DNA of 63,842 nucleotides from Falciphora oryzae (Eukaryota; Ascomycota; Sordariomycetes; Magnaporthales; Magnaporthaceae): positions 50,523 to 114,364 of the forward strand of contig JNVV01000040.1 in NCBI GenBank assembly GCA_000733355.1. Reading direction: 5' to 3'. Position 1 is the stretch's first letter. Every line of letters begins with the position of its first letter. The notes beneath the pieces were generated by a model, which was not told where the DNA came from, made no database searches, and saw only the letters and a list, made by a program, of their open reading frames with translations. Shown here piece by piece: positions 43,529 through 54,970 of the stretch. Position numbers and translations under genes: made by a program.

Positions 43529-45142
43529 TTATAGTAGCAACAAACCCACCCATACAGCCACTCCAACCAGCGCGGCCGAGCCGACACCCCCGCACGCTCT
43601 CGCGCCTGAGTTCTTGTCGCCGCCCTTGTCGCCTGACCCCGAGCCGCTGCCGGAGCCGCTGCCGCTTCCGCCACCACCACCGCCGGCGCCAGAACCAGGC
43701 GGCGACGACGACGACGACGTCTGCGGGCGCTCCTGCACGAGCGCGGACACGGCAGACAGGACGTGCGCCTGCTCGAGCAGGCCCGGGCTCTGGGGCTCGG
43801 TGTAGTTGCCGCCGGCCCAGGTGAAGCCGCAGCGGCGGCCGGTGCTGCCGCCCGTGCACTGCGCGACGGCGGCGGCGGCCGACTTCTTCAGGCGCGGCAG
43901 GGCGGCCTCGGCCGTGAAGGGGGCGACCTGGGCCGCGGTCGCGAGGGAGCGGAGCAGCTGGCCCTTGTAGGCCGTCAGCTCGCCGCTGCAGGAGGACGCG
44001 CCGCCGGAGCGGCGGACCTCGCACTCGAGCTCGACGGCGACGTCGGCCGGGAAGAAGAAGGACAGGGTCGCGGCCGTGAGCTTCTCGGTGCGGTCTTTCC
44101 AGGCGGTTGAGCCTTTGGTCTGTTTGCGTGGTGGGGACGCGTCCCGGGTTAGCAAGAGAGTCGACAGGAGAATGAGGCGGGGATGTATCTTCAGGGGTGG
44201 GCGGGGTGGTGCTTACAAAGTTGTACATGAAGGCGGCACCCTCGGTCAGCCAGGCGGCGCTGCCCGAGTATTGCTGCTTGGCCATCCCCGTGCAGTTGTG
44301 GGGCATGGCGGCGCCGTAGTAGACGGCATATGTCTGGTGGTCGATGTACTCGATGTTCCAGAGCCAGTTCCACACCCTCTCCGAGTACTTGGCGTACGTC
44401 TCGTTGCCGGTGAACTTGGCCAGGCGTGCGCCCAGGTTCATGAAGCAAGTGTTGGCGAGGGCTGCGCGATGGTCAGCGACGGTAACATGGGAATTTCCAG
44501 TCTCAATGAGCGAGTGGGGATCTGCATACCGTCCTTGCGGTCGAAGCCGATGCCCCTAGTGTCGATGTCGGAGCGCAGGCCGCCGCCGCAGTTGTAGTTC
44601 CTGCCCAGCGGCTTCTCCTCAAACTCGAAGCGGGCGGCCTGCACGTCGAACACGTTCTGTGCGAGCTTCAGCCAGCCCGGCTTGCCCGGCGTCGGCATCT
44701 CGCTCTCGGCGGCGATCATGGCGCCGATGGCCCAGCCGCACTGGTGGGCGTTGGCCGTGTGGGCGCGCTGGGCCTGGGGCTGGTAGTCGCTGTCCTCGCC
44801 CGCCTGGGCCAGGAAGCCCTCGGCGACGACCCCGTTGTAGGTCGAGTCGCTGGTGCGGCGCCAGTACTCGACGTAGGCGCTGAGGAACACGGAGCCGTGC
44901 CACCACCAATAGGGCCCGTCGTCCATGGGGTCCAGTTCCGACAGCTTGCCGGGGGTGTGGCCGGACCGATTGCCCTCGTACAGGGCCATGCCGTCGTAGG
45001 CCAGGTCGCGCGCCGCGTCAAGGACGTGCTGGGGTGTGTCGAGCTGGAACTTGGCCGCCGCGCCGGGTGGGGCGCCTCCGAGGAGGAGGAGGACGGTGCA
45101 GGCCGCGGTCCTCAGGGCGGTTGGTTTGCGCGGAGCGACCAT
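43529..45142 (-). CDS. GPI-anchored GH76 family protein (DFG5/DCW1-like), catalytic Asp pair absent
   Basis: Exons 45142-44530, 44461-44217 and 44119-43529 give 482 residues. A signal peptide ends near residue 30 (GAAA-KFQLD). GH76 blocks are YWWWHGSVFLSAYVEYW, CGGGLR, and NTCFMNLGARLAKFTGN. The C terminus has a Ser/Gly-rich linker (SGSGSGSGSG) and a hydrophobic tail (LVGVAVWVGLLLL) typical of GPI attachment. In DFG5/DCW1 and bacterial GH76 mannanases a G-N-D-D-Q motif carries the two catalytic aspartates. Here the aligned segment is YQPQAQRAHTANAHQCGWA, with N-A-H-Q in that place (residues about 131-134). Known members cleave alpha-1,6-mannan or cross-link GPI proteins into the wall; this copy may lack that activity. 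Upstream there is an A/T-rich run in the leader. Confidence 0.87.
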
Positions 45143-46213
45143 TTTTTTTTTTGCTTTACTTGGTTGGAAGACCGAAGCCGCGAGCGAGTGGAGCGACGGG
45201 GCGCAAAGAGAGTGTGGCGAGAAAGAAGGGGAAAAAAAAAAAAAAAAGGTCTGGGGAGGCCGCTGTCGATAGTAATATGGCCCTCGATACTTCACGATGC
45301 AGTCACCCGTCCTGCGGGGACCGTCTAGGCGAAATGAGCCGATCCTGCGAAGGTGGTTCCCCAATGGACTGTTGGCTGCTGAGCTCCTTGGCTAAATGTC
45401 CTGGTCCCGCTCGCGGCGGGTGGCCTTGCTGAAGCGCAGGGCCAGCAATTCAGCAAAAGCCGAGCACGAGATGACATGGCTCATGTAAGCTGGCACCTTG
45501 GATACACCAAATGCGATGAGCAAATGCGAGAATACTACCACGTATCGGCACGTACTGGTGGCTGAGGCCCAAACACGAGGTCCCATGCAGCCCTATGGAG
45601 CCCCCGAGTACACACATGCCAAAGTCGGGCAGTCGTCCGGATAAAGTTGGCACGTGATGCCGGGCCCCGGGTGGCCAACGAGGAAAAGAGAGAAAACAAG
45701 GGGTTCGACAAACAGGAGCAAGCGAATGGGTTACAAGGGGTGTGTGTTAGACCTCGCGGTTGGGTGTCCTCATGTGGCGCAGATAGTGATGGGAATGGTT
45801 ACCGACGGCTCTCCAATCCAGATCCGGCCCGCGCCGTCCTTTCTCGCGACATCTAACACCGGAAAAGACAAGACAGAGAAAGTACCAGCCACCAGCCATA
45901 TCCACCGACGCTCACAGGCGACGCAGAGGATGCTCCCCACAACCATTCCCCGAAGAACGGTAAACAGAATAACGAGTGTAAGAAGCAAATGAAGTCTGAA
46001 ATTGGTCATGTTCTTTGACTCTCCCATAACCATATTCTGCCATCAACAGCCTTCGGCAGCGGCCCTCCATGAGGCGTCGTCCGTGACGCGACATGGCCCC
46101 CATGAGATTGCTCAGTTGTCCTGACGCCTGCAGCACCCGTCGACGCACCTGGCCCCATCCTCCTCGCTGCCGCTGTCGGGCAAGGAAGACCTGGGAGTGA
46201 GCTCGTCATCGCT
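45143..46213. other. Intergenic upstream of GH76 gene
   Basis: An A run of about 18 bases lies at 45231-45248. No gene seen. Confidence 0.45.
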
Positions 46214-46489
46214 CTAGCGCCAGCTAGGTGGAGGCGGGCCGCTAGTGCGCCAGCTGGGCGGGGGAGGGCCACTCTCGGGCAGAGGAGACCTGGGACTGAG
46301 CCCGTCGTCGCCCTGGCGCCAACTGGGCGGACCGCTAGCGCGCCAGCTGGGCGGGGGCGGACCGTCGGTGAGGTCCGAAGACGGGGCCGGGACGGACAGG
46401 CCACCAAGGGGATTCCCAGGCAGCGGGGCGGCAAGGGCTCCGAGTCCCGCGCCGAGGTGGAGGGTGCTGATAAGCTTTGGGAAGTACAT
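46214..46489 (-). CDS. Small secreted protein with GPPPPSWR repeats
   Basis: 91 residues, single exon. A signal-like N terminus (MYFPKLISTLHLGAGLGALA, predicted cut before APLPG) is followed by a short spacer and four copies of a GPP(PP)SWR motif at about residues 43-50, 53-58, 74-81 and 84-91. The protein stops directly after the last Arg. Copies are joined by Ala-Ser or Thr-Ser and a spacer QGDDGLSPRSPLPE. A TATATAA box lies about 150 bp upstream on the same strand. The DNA behind the repeats is GC-rich, so an overlapping frame (46006-46434) is also open; the frame with signal peptide, TATA box and clean repeats is preferred. No family recognised; a secreted peptide precursor or wall-associated protein is possible. 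Confidence 0.5.
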   Translation of the reverse strand: MYFPKLISTLHLGAGLGALAAPLPGNPLGGLSVPAPSSDLTDGPPPPSWRASGPPSWRQGDDGLSPRSPLPESGPPPPSWRTSGPPPPSWR

Positions 46490-47579
46490 GGCTGTGTCCG
46501 AGTCTGGTGGACGAAGAAACGTGGGTATGATGCTGCTGCGTCGAGGTTGGTGAGGAAAGGGGGTCGTGGAGTAGTTGGAGAGGAGGTTGGGGGTTATGAG
46601 ATTTGGATGAGCAGGGCTGGCGAGATGCTGCCCTTCATTATATAGAAGAATGTACGAAGACCGAGGAGCTCTGCTCGCCCTCGCGGCTTACGGAGGACTG
46701 GGCCGCACGAAGCTGGAAAAGAGAATGCTTGTCGACATGCGGCCCTTTCTGTTGCTGCCTGGAATTGCATGTTGGTTGCAACCTCCAAAAAGTTGTCTTT
46801 ATTGTCCCTCACTCTTTTGCACCTTTAAGAAGTTATGCCTCAAGCATCTTGCCTTAAGATGGGGTGAGGCTCGTAAAGATATGTCCATGGTATTGGTCCG
46901 CTCGGTCAGATAATCGATGAAAAGAATGTGGGACAACGGCACGGGGCCGTCCTTGGGGTGGTGTGTGTGGTAATGAAATCGCACCTGACTGAGGAGGGAC
47001 TCAAAAACAGGTGGGAATATCATCAATATAACCGAAAAGAGGTCCTTGGCAAGTAGGCTTCTCCGTAAGTGAGCCGGGTAGTGAGGTCAATCACAAGCCA
47101 TTTGGAACTTGGCTAGAGGTGTGTCGATGGAGCGAGGCACCGCAGCCGGCGCGGCACGTGGGCCCTGTCGATCTTGACAGGCAGGTTAGGCTCAACTGTC
47201 AACTGCCTGGCCATTCTCCCGGAACCAGCACACTCACCACACAGTGACGCAGTACCGGCCGCCGCGATGGACAGAAGCAGTGCGCACTGGTCGGGCAAAA
47301 GCTTGATGCACAGACCTCGCTGGGGGTATCCACGATGACATCATACGACCGTGCAGTGTGCGCCCCCATGACGCGTTCGAAACGCGATTGACTGGAGCGG
47401 AAGGAACCCTGCCCAACCATTGAGAGAAAGCTTGTGACGGTCTTTTACTTTTTCAGTCTGCAACTTAAAAGCCCAAGGTTCTCCTCCGCAGAAGACGGAG
47501 CGTCACTGGGGCTCCATCAACCAAGCCCGTTTTCCTCGCCGCATCCCTTACAACCGGCCACACATCCCCAAAATTCACC
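46490..47579. other. Divergent intergenic
   Basis: Between the PPPPSWR gene (minus) and the gene at 47580 (plus). Short frames only; no gene supported. Confidence 0.45.
46638..46644 (-). promoter_or_regulatory. TATA-like box of the PPPPSWR gene
   Basis: TATATAA on the minus strand, about 150 bp before the ATG at 46489. Confidence 0.45.
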
Positions 47580-48929
47580 ATGCCACCGAAACGTTCCGTC
47601 CCGGCGCAGGCGTCGAGCGCGCGCGGACGAAAGTCGCGCAAGTCCGACGGAGGCCAGGCGCAGCCCGCGGACGATGGCGGATCCGACGGGTCGGGTGGCG
47701 AGGGCAGCGCCGAAGCCGCCGCGGCGACGGTTCTTGCCGCCGCGGCCAAGTCTCGCTACACCCCGCACTCGAGCTCCGCCAACCTCGAAGGGGAATACCG
47801 GCTAAAGACGCAGGACAAGGCCAAGGCGTACAGGTACATCTGCCTGTGCCAGCCACCCTTTAAGAAGTCGGGGGACGAGGACGAGGACGAGGAGGAGGAA
47901 GAGGAGGAAGAAGAAGAAGACGCCAACAATGACTGCGACGGCGGCAGGACGTGCATCTGCCTCAAACCGGCCGCTGAACACCCCGACCATCCGTGGGTTA
48001 TTATGATGGCAGGCCAGATGAGGTTCCACCACTACTGGGTCCAGACGGATCTCCGCTGCCCGGACAATTTTCAAATGTATACGTTCAACGACCACGAGGG
48101 CTACGGCTGGGTCCAGGTGTTCGAAAACGCGCTGCTCGACTACGAGGATGGCGACAAGGCCAAGGACTGGAAGGAGCAGTGGGCCGTCTGTGAGGGCATC
48201 GGCAAGCTGGCTAAGAGTGCCGCCAATTCGCCTATGTGCATGTGAGTGTTGACCCGGGCCGCTTTGCCGGCCTATGCCTGGTGACTGACAGGAATAAACG
48301 ATGGATACAGGGTCGACGACGGCGACGGCCTGAAGCTGCTAATCTTGACTATCGGCTCAATGTTCCTTGACATGCTATACACTCTCGAGCGCGAGAAGCA
48401 GCTGTCGGCGACGTCCGAGGTTAGGGACCTCGGCGTCACCATAGCCGCGTTCGTCAAGTTCGCCGCCGACATGCGCAGCGTTGACGCCCTCGAGGACGAG
48501 GACGAGGACGAATTCGAAGAGGCGGACGGCGGCGGCGGCGGCGGCGGCAGCACCCTCCCCGAGCTCTGGCGCTTCGACGACATTGCCCTGGGCTACGCGC
48601 ACAAGTACTCGGTCAAGATGCCCGAGGGCGGCGGCGTGGCCGGCGTGCTGGCCGACCGCGAGCCCGTCGGGGCGGACGAGCTGCCCAAGGCAGGCGCCAA
48701 GAAGAGCCCGTGGAAGTTCGAAGCGCGGCTCAAGAACTACAAGCGCGAGCAGGGGGGCATGGGGGCCATGTACAGGCGCAAGACGAAGACGCCCATCGGC
48801 GGCGACTGGCTCGACATCACCAGCTGGAAGCCCGCAGAGCGCAAGGAGGCCGCGTTTGACGGCAAGGACCCGCTGTCAAAGGAGGCCATCGATGCGCTCA
48901 AGCGTGGTGAGATCCTGCAGCTGGGCTGA
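47580..48929 (+). CDS. Conserved-looking fungal protein of unknown function with acidic tract
   Basis: Exons 47580-48241 and 48311-48929 (donor GTGAGT, acceptor TACAG, phase 2) give 426 residues. The N terminus is basic and Ser/Ala-rich (MPPKRSVPAQASSARGRKSR), so nuclear localisation is possible. Residues about 102-117 are an almost unbroken Asp/Glu run, flanked by cysteine pairs (YICLCQPP; CDGGRTCICLKP). The core has several tryptophans and aromatics (HPWVIMMAGQMRFHHYW; GYGWVQVFENALLDYEDGD) and a helical middle (LILTIGSMFLDMLYTLERE). A Gly run of seven lies at about 314-320, and the C terminus reads WLDITSWKPAERKEAAFDGK. The regular composition and good splice sites support a real gene; I do not recognise the family. 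Confidence 0.82.
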
Positions 48930-51636
48930 TGGGCGAGGTTTTCCTTGTGTCTTTATGTGTTTGGGAAGGTGTGCCCGCGTGTAAGATTGGAGCGTGTAGC
49001 ACGCCTGTTGTGACACTGTGTTGGCTGGCGCGCGTGTGTACTATTTATTTCTTTTGGGAGCACAGTCATTTCCGAACGTTGGGTATCAAAGGCCTGGAAT
49101 CTGGAATCCATGAAGAGAGCAGATATTTGACAGGTCCGCACGGATCAGCAGAAAACATAGTGACCATTCGTCTGTGACGGTTCCTTGCAGTCGAAATGCC
49201 GGCAGCGAACGAACACAAAAGGCAATGACGGGAGGCCGTGCACATTATGCTCCACAGCAGCCTGACCCAAGCACAGCATCCATGGGCCGCAGGGTGAATG
49301 CACCCTTCAATTCCCGAGGGCCCCTGGGAGAGTGTGGCTGTCGTCGGATGCGCGGCGACACCCCTGGAAATGACGGGCTTTCGGGCGAGGCTTGGTGATC
49401 GCAATGACTCGGCGGGCGGTCTCAGATTGGGCATACGCATGTAAGTCGGGCGGGCGGACGAGGCTCGTCTACTGGCGACCAGGCGACGCTGCCGTCATTC
49501 TGGCGGGAGGGGCCACAGATTGATGATTTCAATCCCCATGGGTTCCGATGCTCGGTTTATTTTCCGTCAGCCGGGAAAAGTACGACGTCGCAATGTCTGC
49601 AGGTTCGGCCGGGCCCTGGAGCACGCCAAAAACGAACGCTAGGCACATTGCGGTGTCGCATCTCCATCTCGTTACCAGTGGCTCGACCGTGGTTGACCGG
49701 GCAGATAGGAACTAGACTAGGTAGGTAGGTCGGATAGGTTGGGCCAGCCCGGTTAATTAGGTGCATACGACCTCTCTCTTCCCCATTCCCGATTGACGTC
49801 GTACGCCACGCACGGCCGGAAAGGCAAAGGCTGGCAGGGAATCAAGATTGGGGAGATCGAAGGGGGCCACGAAAGGGAAAAAGGACGCCCGTGCAGATCG
49901 GCTCTTGCCTGATGACGGGATCCAGGCTTGTTGAGGGATGGGAGGGACCCCTGTGAGGCCTGCGCGGAGCCGTCATGCGGCCACGACCCTTCTCTTGCCT
50001 CCTCCTCTTTGCTTGTCGTCCGCAGACACTGTCTGGGGCTGCCCAATGGGAAAATAACGGCATCCCTTTCGAGTGGAGGAGGCCGGAAAGGGGAAGGGGG
50101 AAATAAAAGGGGAACGGAGTCAGGGTCCCTACTCCCCTTTGAGGGTCCTCATTTTGGGCCGAGGATTTTCTTGCTGGCGTTCGCCTTTCTGAATCTCAGG
50201 CGGGCGCGAGATTGGATTGTTATGGGTCTGGCGTGGGCGGTTCCTGGGCGGCGCGATCGCCAATGCCGATTTTGCATAGGTTGGGCCAGCGTCGAACCGA
50301 TTGAGGGGAGTGCATAAACTTGGGGATATGACGGCCTGGAAATCTCACCCTGGCCCGGCTGCCCAATCAACCCCACAGGAACGCCTCTCAATGCTGGGGA
50401 TGATTCCGCAATGTCCTCTGCCGCCAGCCAGCATTCCTGGCGGCCAGCCACAAATTTCTGTTTCAGGATAGGTCGCTGCATCATTTGACGGCGCTAGCTG
50501 GTCAACTTGGAGCCAGCGGCCGGCGCCAAACGGGTGAAGCGTTTTCCATCTAGTAAAAGCTCGTGCCATGGTGCAGCTGCGATTTTGCTAGAGCTCTCTT
50601 GTCCCCAAAAAATGCTGTTGACCTGGCCACGACGGGAACAGGCTGAGACTTCTCCAACGTGAACCAGAAACTACAGCGGTGGCGTGTCAGCTGTCCCAAG
50701 GCCAAGTGTCTGCAGGCTAGCTCGGGATGACCTCCTTGGACCCCACCACACCCCTGTGGCCGCAGCCCCTGACCAACTGGCACCACACGCCCACTGACCA
50801 CTGACACCACGCCCCATTTCCAACTTGCAAAGCCGCCGTCATGTACTCAATGTCAGTGCTGTGCTGCGTTTCTCTGAACTGTGTGCCTGCTTGTGAAGCA
50901 AAACATGCAGAGTGCGTACATATGGCACTTGACCTCCTTTCTCGAACACTTTAGACAGCAGATGTATTGTTCCAAACTCCCCCATCGCCCTCAAGCCTTG
51001 TGCGAGTGAACAAAAAGTGTGTTTCGTTTTAGACGTGCCTGTCCATCCATCTATCACCCATCCACATCTCCATCCCTTTGATTGCGGCTGCACACAAGAG
51101 GGTGTCGACGTTGCCTGGGGTGTCTCTCTAGACAAACGGCAGTTTATATATCTGTCGTCCAGCCAGCCCGCTCCCCCGTGCCAATCCGACCTCCGTCTCT
51201 TTGCCTCGCTCGAGATTCGACAGGTTTGGGCACACTTTTGGGGTAGAAGCTTCCATTTCATTTTCCCTGGCACCGCCTGCAGCGCGCTGTATCACGCCAG
51301 GTGCACCCTGCAACGACGGGCCGAATTTAGGGAGACGTGCACGGAAACGGCAAACCTAAACCCAATAATTAGGGAACTCCGCCCGCCCCCATTTTCCCCC
51401 CTATTTTTTTTTTTTCTGCCAATCCAAACCAAGACCCCCGACCGACTTCCAATTCCCAGCTCGTCGAATCGAACGAAGCCTCTCAGAACTAACCAGCAGC
51501 AACAAAAAGCCACGACTACACACTTCAATCCTTTCCCTTTTCTTCTTCTTTTGGTTTCTTCTGTGCAGCCGACCACTGCAGAGCAGAGCCCCTTCGACAA
51601 CACACATATACCCATCCTTTTTTTTAATCCGACATA
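48930..51636. other. Long intergenic, no supported gene
   Basis: 2.7 kb. It holds a TAGG microsatellite (about 49714-49730) and CT-rich sequence just before the next gene (51380-51630). Open frames are short and have random composition. Confidence 0.45.
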
Positions 51637-52640
51637 ATGACTCTCAGCGACGAGGAGCTCGACCGCGACTGGAAGCCCAACGGCCGCCGCCCGCAATCGT
51701 GAGTTGCTCCCCGCCGTATCTTTCTTTGAGCCACGCAGCCGCACCGGAGTCTGGCTGGTCAGGCTGGCCCAGCTGTTGGGCATCGTGATTTGGGGGCCAA
51801 ACGCCGCGGGGTCGCCGCCCTCTGCTCGCACCCTTCACGGCCGCCAACAGCACGCAGGCCAGCCGCCTGGTTTTCTTGGAATCACCTCATTCGCTGACGG
51901 CTACCCTTTTTCAACACGCAGGACGATTGCGAGGTCTTTCTCGGCCGAGCTCGTCGACATCTTCCGCATCGAGAACAGCGTGGCAGACCTGGACGAGAAG
52001 GTGGTGAAGCGGTGAGCATCTTACCTAGGACCCCGGCCCGGCCCAGCCTAGCCCCAGCACATCAGACCAGAGGGCCACCATCAGCCCGCCCACTCGAGAT
52101 GCACCTGCCGCCTTCGAATCCCAACTCGATGCAATCCCGCCTCCTTTGGACCCGACTTTCTGACTTGTCCTTTCCCGTCTTGGCAGGAAGCAAGAGATCG
52201 ACAGCCGGACCGCCGAGCTCGAGGCCCTCGAGGCCCGCATCAAGGAGATGGAGGCTCGCCTCCGCGGCGGCAACAGCCCGCCCAACAGCACCGGCGCCGC
52301 CGCCGGCAGCGGCAGCGGAGCCCACCACCCCCGGACCCCTGTCACAGGCGCCTTCGACGGCGCCCAGCAGCAGCAGGGCGAACAGCAGCAGCAGCAGCAA
52401 GTCCAAGAGGACGCCAGCAGCAAGTACGGCTCCCGGCCCGGGACGGCCAGGGCCTCGCGCCAGGCCGTCCCCGGCGCACTCCCACCCACCCCGACTGAGA
52501 GCGAGGGTGAGTATGCCCGGATGCAGAAAAATAAAGAGACGAGGAGCAGCGATGCGATTCTGCAAGCTTGTGAAGGCAATCTTTGCTAACCTGCTTTTGT
52601 TCTTTTCAACACAGACGGTGACCGTGAGAGGGATGCTTGA
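51637..52640 (+). CDS. Small coiled-coil protein of unknown function, four exons
   Basis: Exons 51637-51698, 51922-52011, 52187-52506 and 52615-52640 give 165 residues; donors GTGAGT, GTGAGC and GTGAGT and matching acceptors keep phase throughout. The last exon encodes only nine residues (DGDRERDA after a split Asp codon). The N terminus is acidic (MTLSDEELDRDWKPNGRRPQS). A coiled-coil stretch follows (LVDIFRIENSVADLDEKVVK through TAELEALEARIKEMEARL). The rest is low complexity: Ser/Gly/Ala, then poly-Gln (QQQQGEQQQQQQ type), then a PGALPPTPTESE tail. It is probably cytosolic or nuclear. No family recognised. Confidence 0.75.
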
Positions 52641-54970
52641 ACACACCGCTGCCTGCCGGGGGAAACTTGGATGATTCCCCCTGTATCCACTCGCACAAGG
52701 GCCGCGATCTCTCATTTTCCATCTCTCCCTGATGTCTTTATGTTACCCACGCACACGCACGGCTTGTCTCGACACCTTCCCCGCCACTCTCGATCGGACA
52801 AACCCTGGCGTGCGCGCACGCGCGTGCGGTGCACTCATACGACCTTATAATAAACCCCGAACTCTTGGGCGGGCTGGCGTGGATTGGATACTTTTTTTGT
52901 CTACTTCTCAGTATTGAGCGGTCTATCCCACCCAGAGCCAGACCGCGGCTCTTTCGCCAGACGGGAACCCGGCACCATCTCCCCTCTTCCTCGACGGAGC
53001 CCTTCGTCAATGCGGCCCAGGCCCACGACTCGAGCCCATCCGAATCCCCCCTCCCGTCAGCACGACTGGCTTACATCCCAACCTTGTCGTCGGCCGGGAC
53101 CTCCGTTACCGGGCCATCCCTGTTTCCTCACCTCCCCACCACCCCCATTCCCCGCCCAATGTGGAATCTGCCCTGCCGATTCCGCTTGATTCTGCCAGTC
53201 TCTCTCGTCATCACTTTTTTGGGAGACGTCGATGCAAGTGTGGGCACATGGTTTTTTTTTTTGGGACTTGTTTTGTTGGCTTATTTGTTTATCTGCTTGT
53301 TTGTTTTAGGGCTGGTTTTCTTTTTTTGCATTTGTCTAAGACAGGCCACGTTGAATCATCATGGAAGGAAAGTGTTTCAAGAGAATTGATTACACCATAC
53401 CACTACCACCCTACACAGCACGGTGGGAAGGAGAGCGGGGGATACAAAGGAAAGGGAGGAGGAGGAGGGGAGAATGGGGCTTGGTTGCCATGGTATTATT
53501 TTTTGGAGAAATACAACGAGCCAGCTTCTTTCAGTAGTACTACCAGGGCGGAAGGGCAATTGGCAAACTTCCAGTTTCCGGGAATCGGAAATGGGAAACT
53601 CATCACATTGGGTCTGAGATGACCGAGCAAGCACCTTGTTTTTTCGTCGACCTTTTTAGATACCATGTTGCTTATTGTTGGCCTTTTTTTTGTTTATCAT
53701 GGTCTCTACCTTACTCCCCTCAACCTCGGTACATACAGAACAGCCATTTGGCCTGGGACTGAGAGAGAAGCAAGCAAACGCGGGATTCCAGACCGGCACA
53801 CGGGACGGGGCGGCAGCGGAACACCCAACAAAGATCTCATGGGTGATCCCGGGCCTCGTTGTCGTCCCATCATCAGAGATTCGTCGGAGAGGCTGCGGGG
53901 CGATTACTCGCTCCTGATTCGGACGTGCAGAGCAGACGCAGAGGCACGTGTCGCTGGCCGGGTGAACAATCCAAACTTCACCGTTGCGCGAGAGCTCGGG
54001 CGGGGTCCACCCTCCTGGCATGACAGGGCCGGCCGTGTCGAGCCCGCCCGCCGGGATGGCCCGCGCACGGGGTGGATAGGTATGGAAGCTGCTTCTTGCT
54101 GCCTCTGACTTGTCGATCTTTTGGGCTATGCCGCTTAGTAGGTACCTACCTACGCAGAGGAGAAGAAAAGAGACGATGTCGGCAGCAGCAGCAGCAGCAA
54201 ACAGGCATGGTCTGCCCATCCTAGGTACCTACCACCTACCTACCTGGTCGGGCGCAACCCGCGTCGGGTCGCTGTCCACCCCTGGCTTTCCCCGGCAAGG
54301 CGCCGATACGGCGAGTCAAGTCGAGGGGGGAAAGAGTCGGTTCGAGCGTTTGTTGTCAGCCCTGGCCTAGACCCTCCTTTTCCTTCTGCTGTCCGGCTAG
54401 CACATCCGCCGTTGGGCTCCCCGAATCGACGATCCAGGCACCAGACCGCTGGACCACATTCTGGAACATGATCGCTTTTTTAAGCTTCTTCCCCATCCCT
54501 CCACTCGGGACCTGACCAAAGAAATCTGGACCTGCACCTCAGATCCTTAAACTCTCTACTGCTTCCCGATCCCGATGTCCACGACCTGTCGGGCCGGCCA
54601 AGTTCGATGTATCAATTCTTAATACGAGGATTGTATTATAATGCCTACCAACCATCTACCCATTCCAGACTTGCAGCCAAGCTCTCTTCCTTCGACAAAG
54701 ATGGAAGACGTGGCCATCTCACTCCATCAAGCAAACATGGCAAATCCACTAAAGTAACGCAGCCCTGATCCCACGACGACTGTGTGTGCAGAGAACTTGT
54801 GAAGATCTCCGGATGCAGACACGCCACACGCACATTTCTCCCTGTCCGCCCAGCTAATACCGAACGATCTGGGATAAATGGATGACCAGACAGCCTGCCA
54901 GTAGCCAAAGAACCAACTGATCGCATTGGGACCTGGGATCGAATGCATTATTTCCCGAGGTGTAGCCGCC
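52641..54970. other. Long intergenic between convergent genes
   Basis: 2.3 kb without a supported gene. It includes T runs near 53255-53264 and CCTA/TAGG microsatellites at 54138-54150 and 54222-54246. Confidence 0.45.
54138..54246. repeat. TAGGTACC/CCTACC microsatellite cluster
   Basis: Two runs of GGTACCTACCTAC-type repeat within about 110 bp, flanking a CAG repeat (54183-54199). Confidence 0.55.

Noticed and set aside
46006..46434. Overlapping minus-strand frame of 142 codons at the PPPPSWR gene
   Set aside because: It has no signal peptide and no start near the TATA box; its open length comes from the GC-rich repeat.
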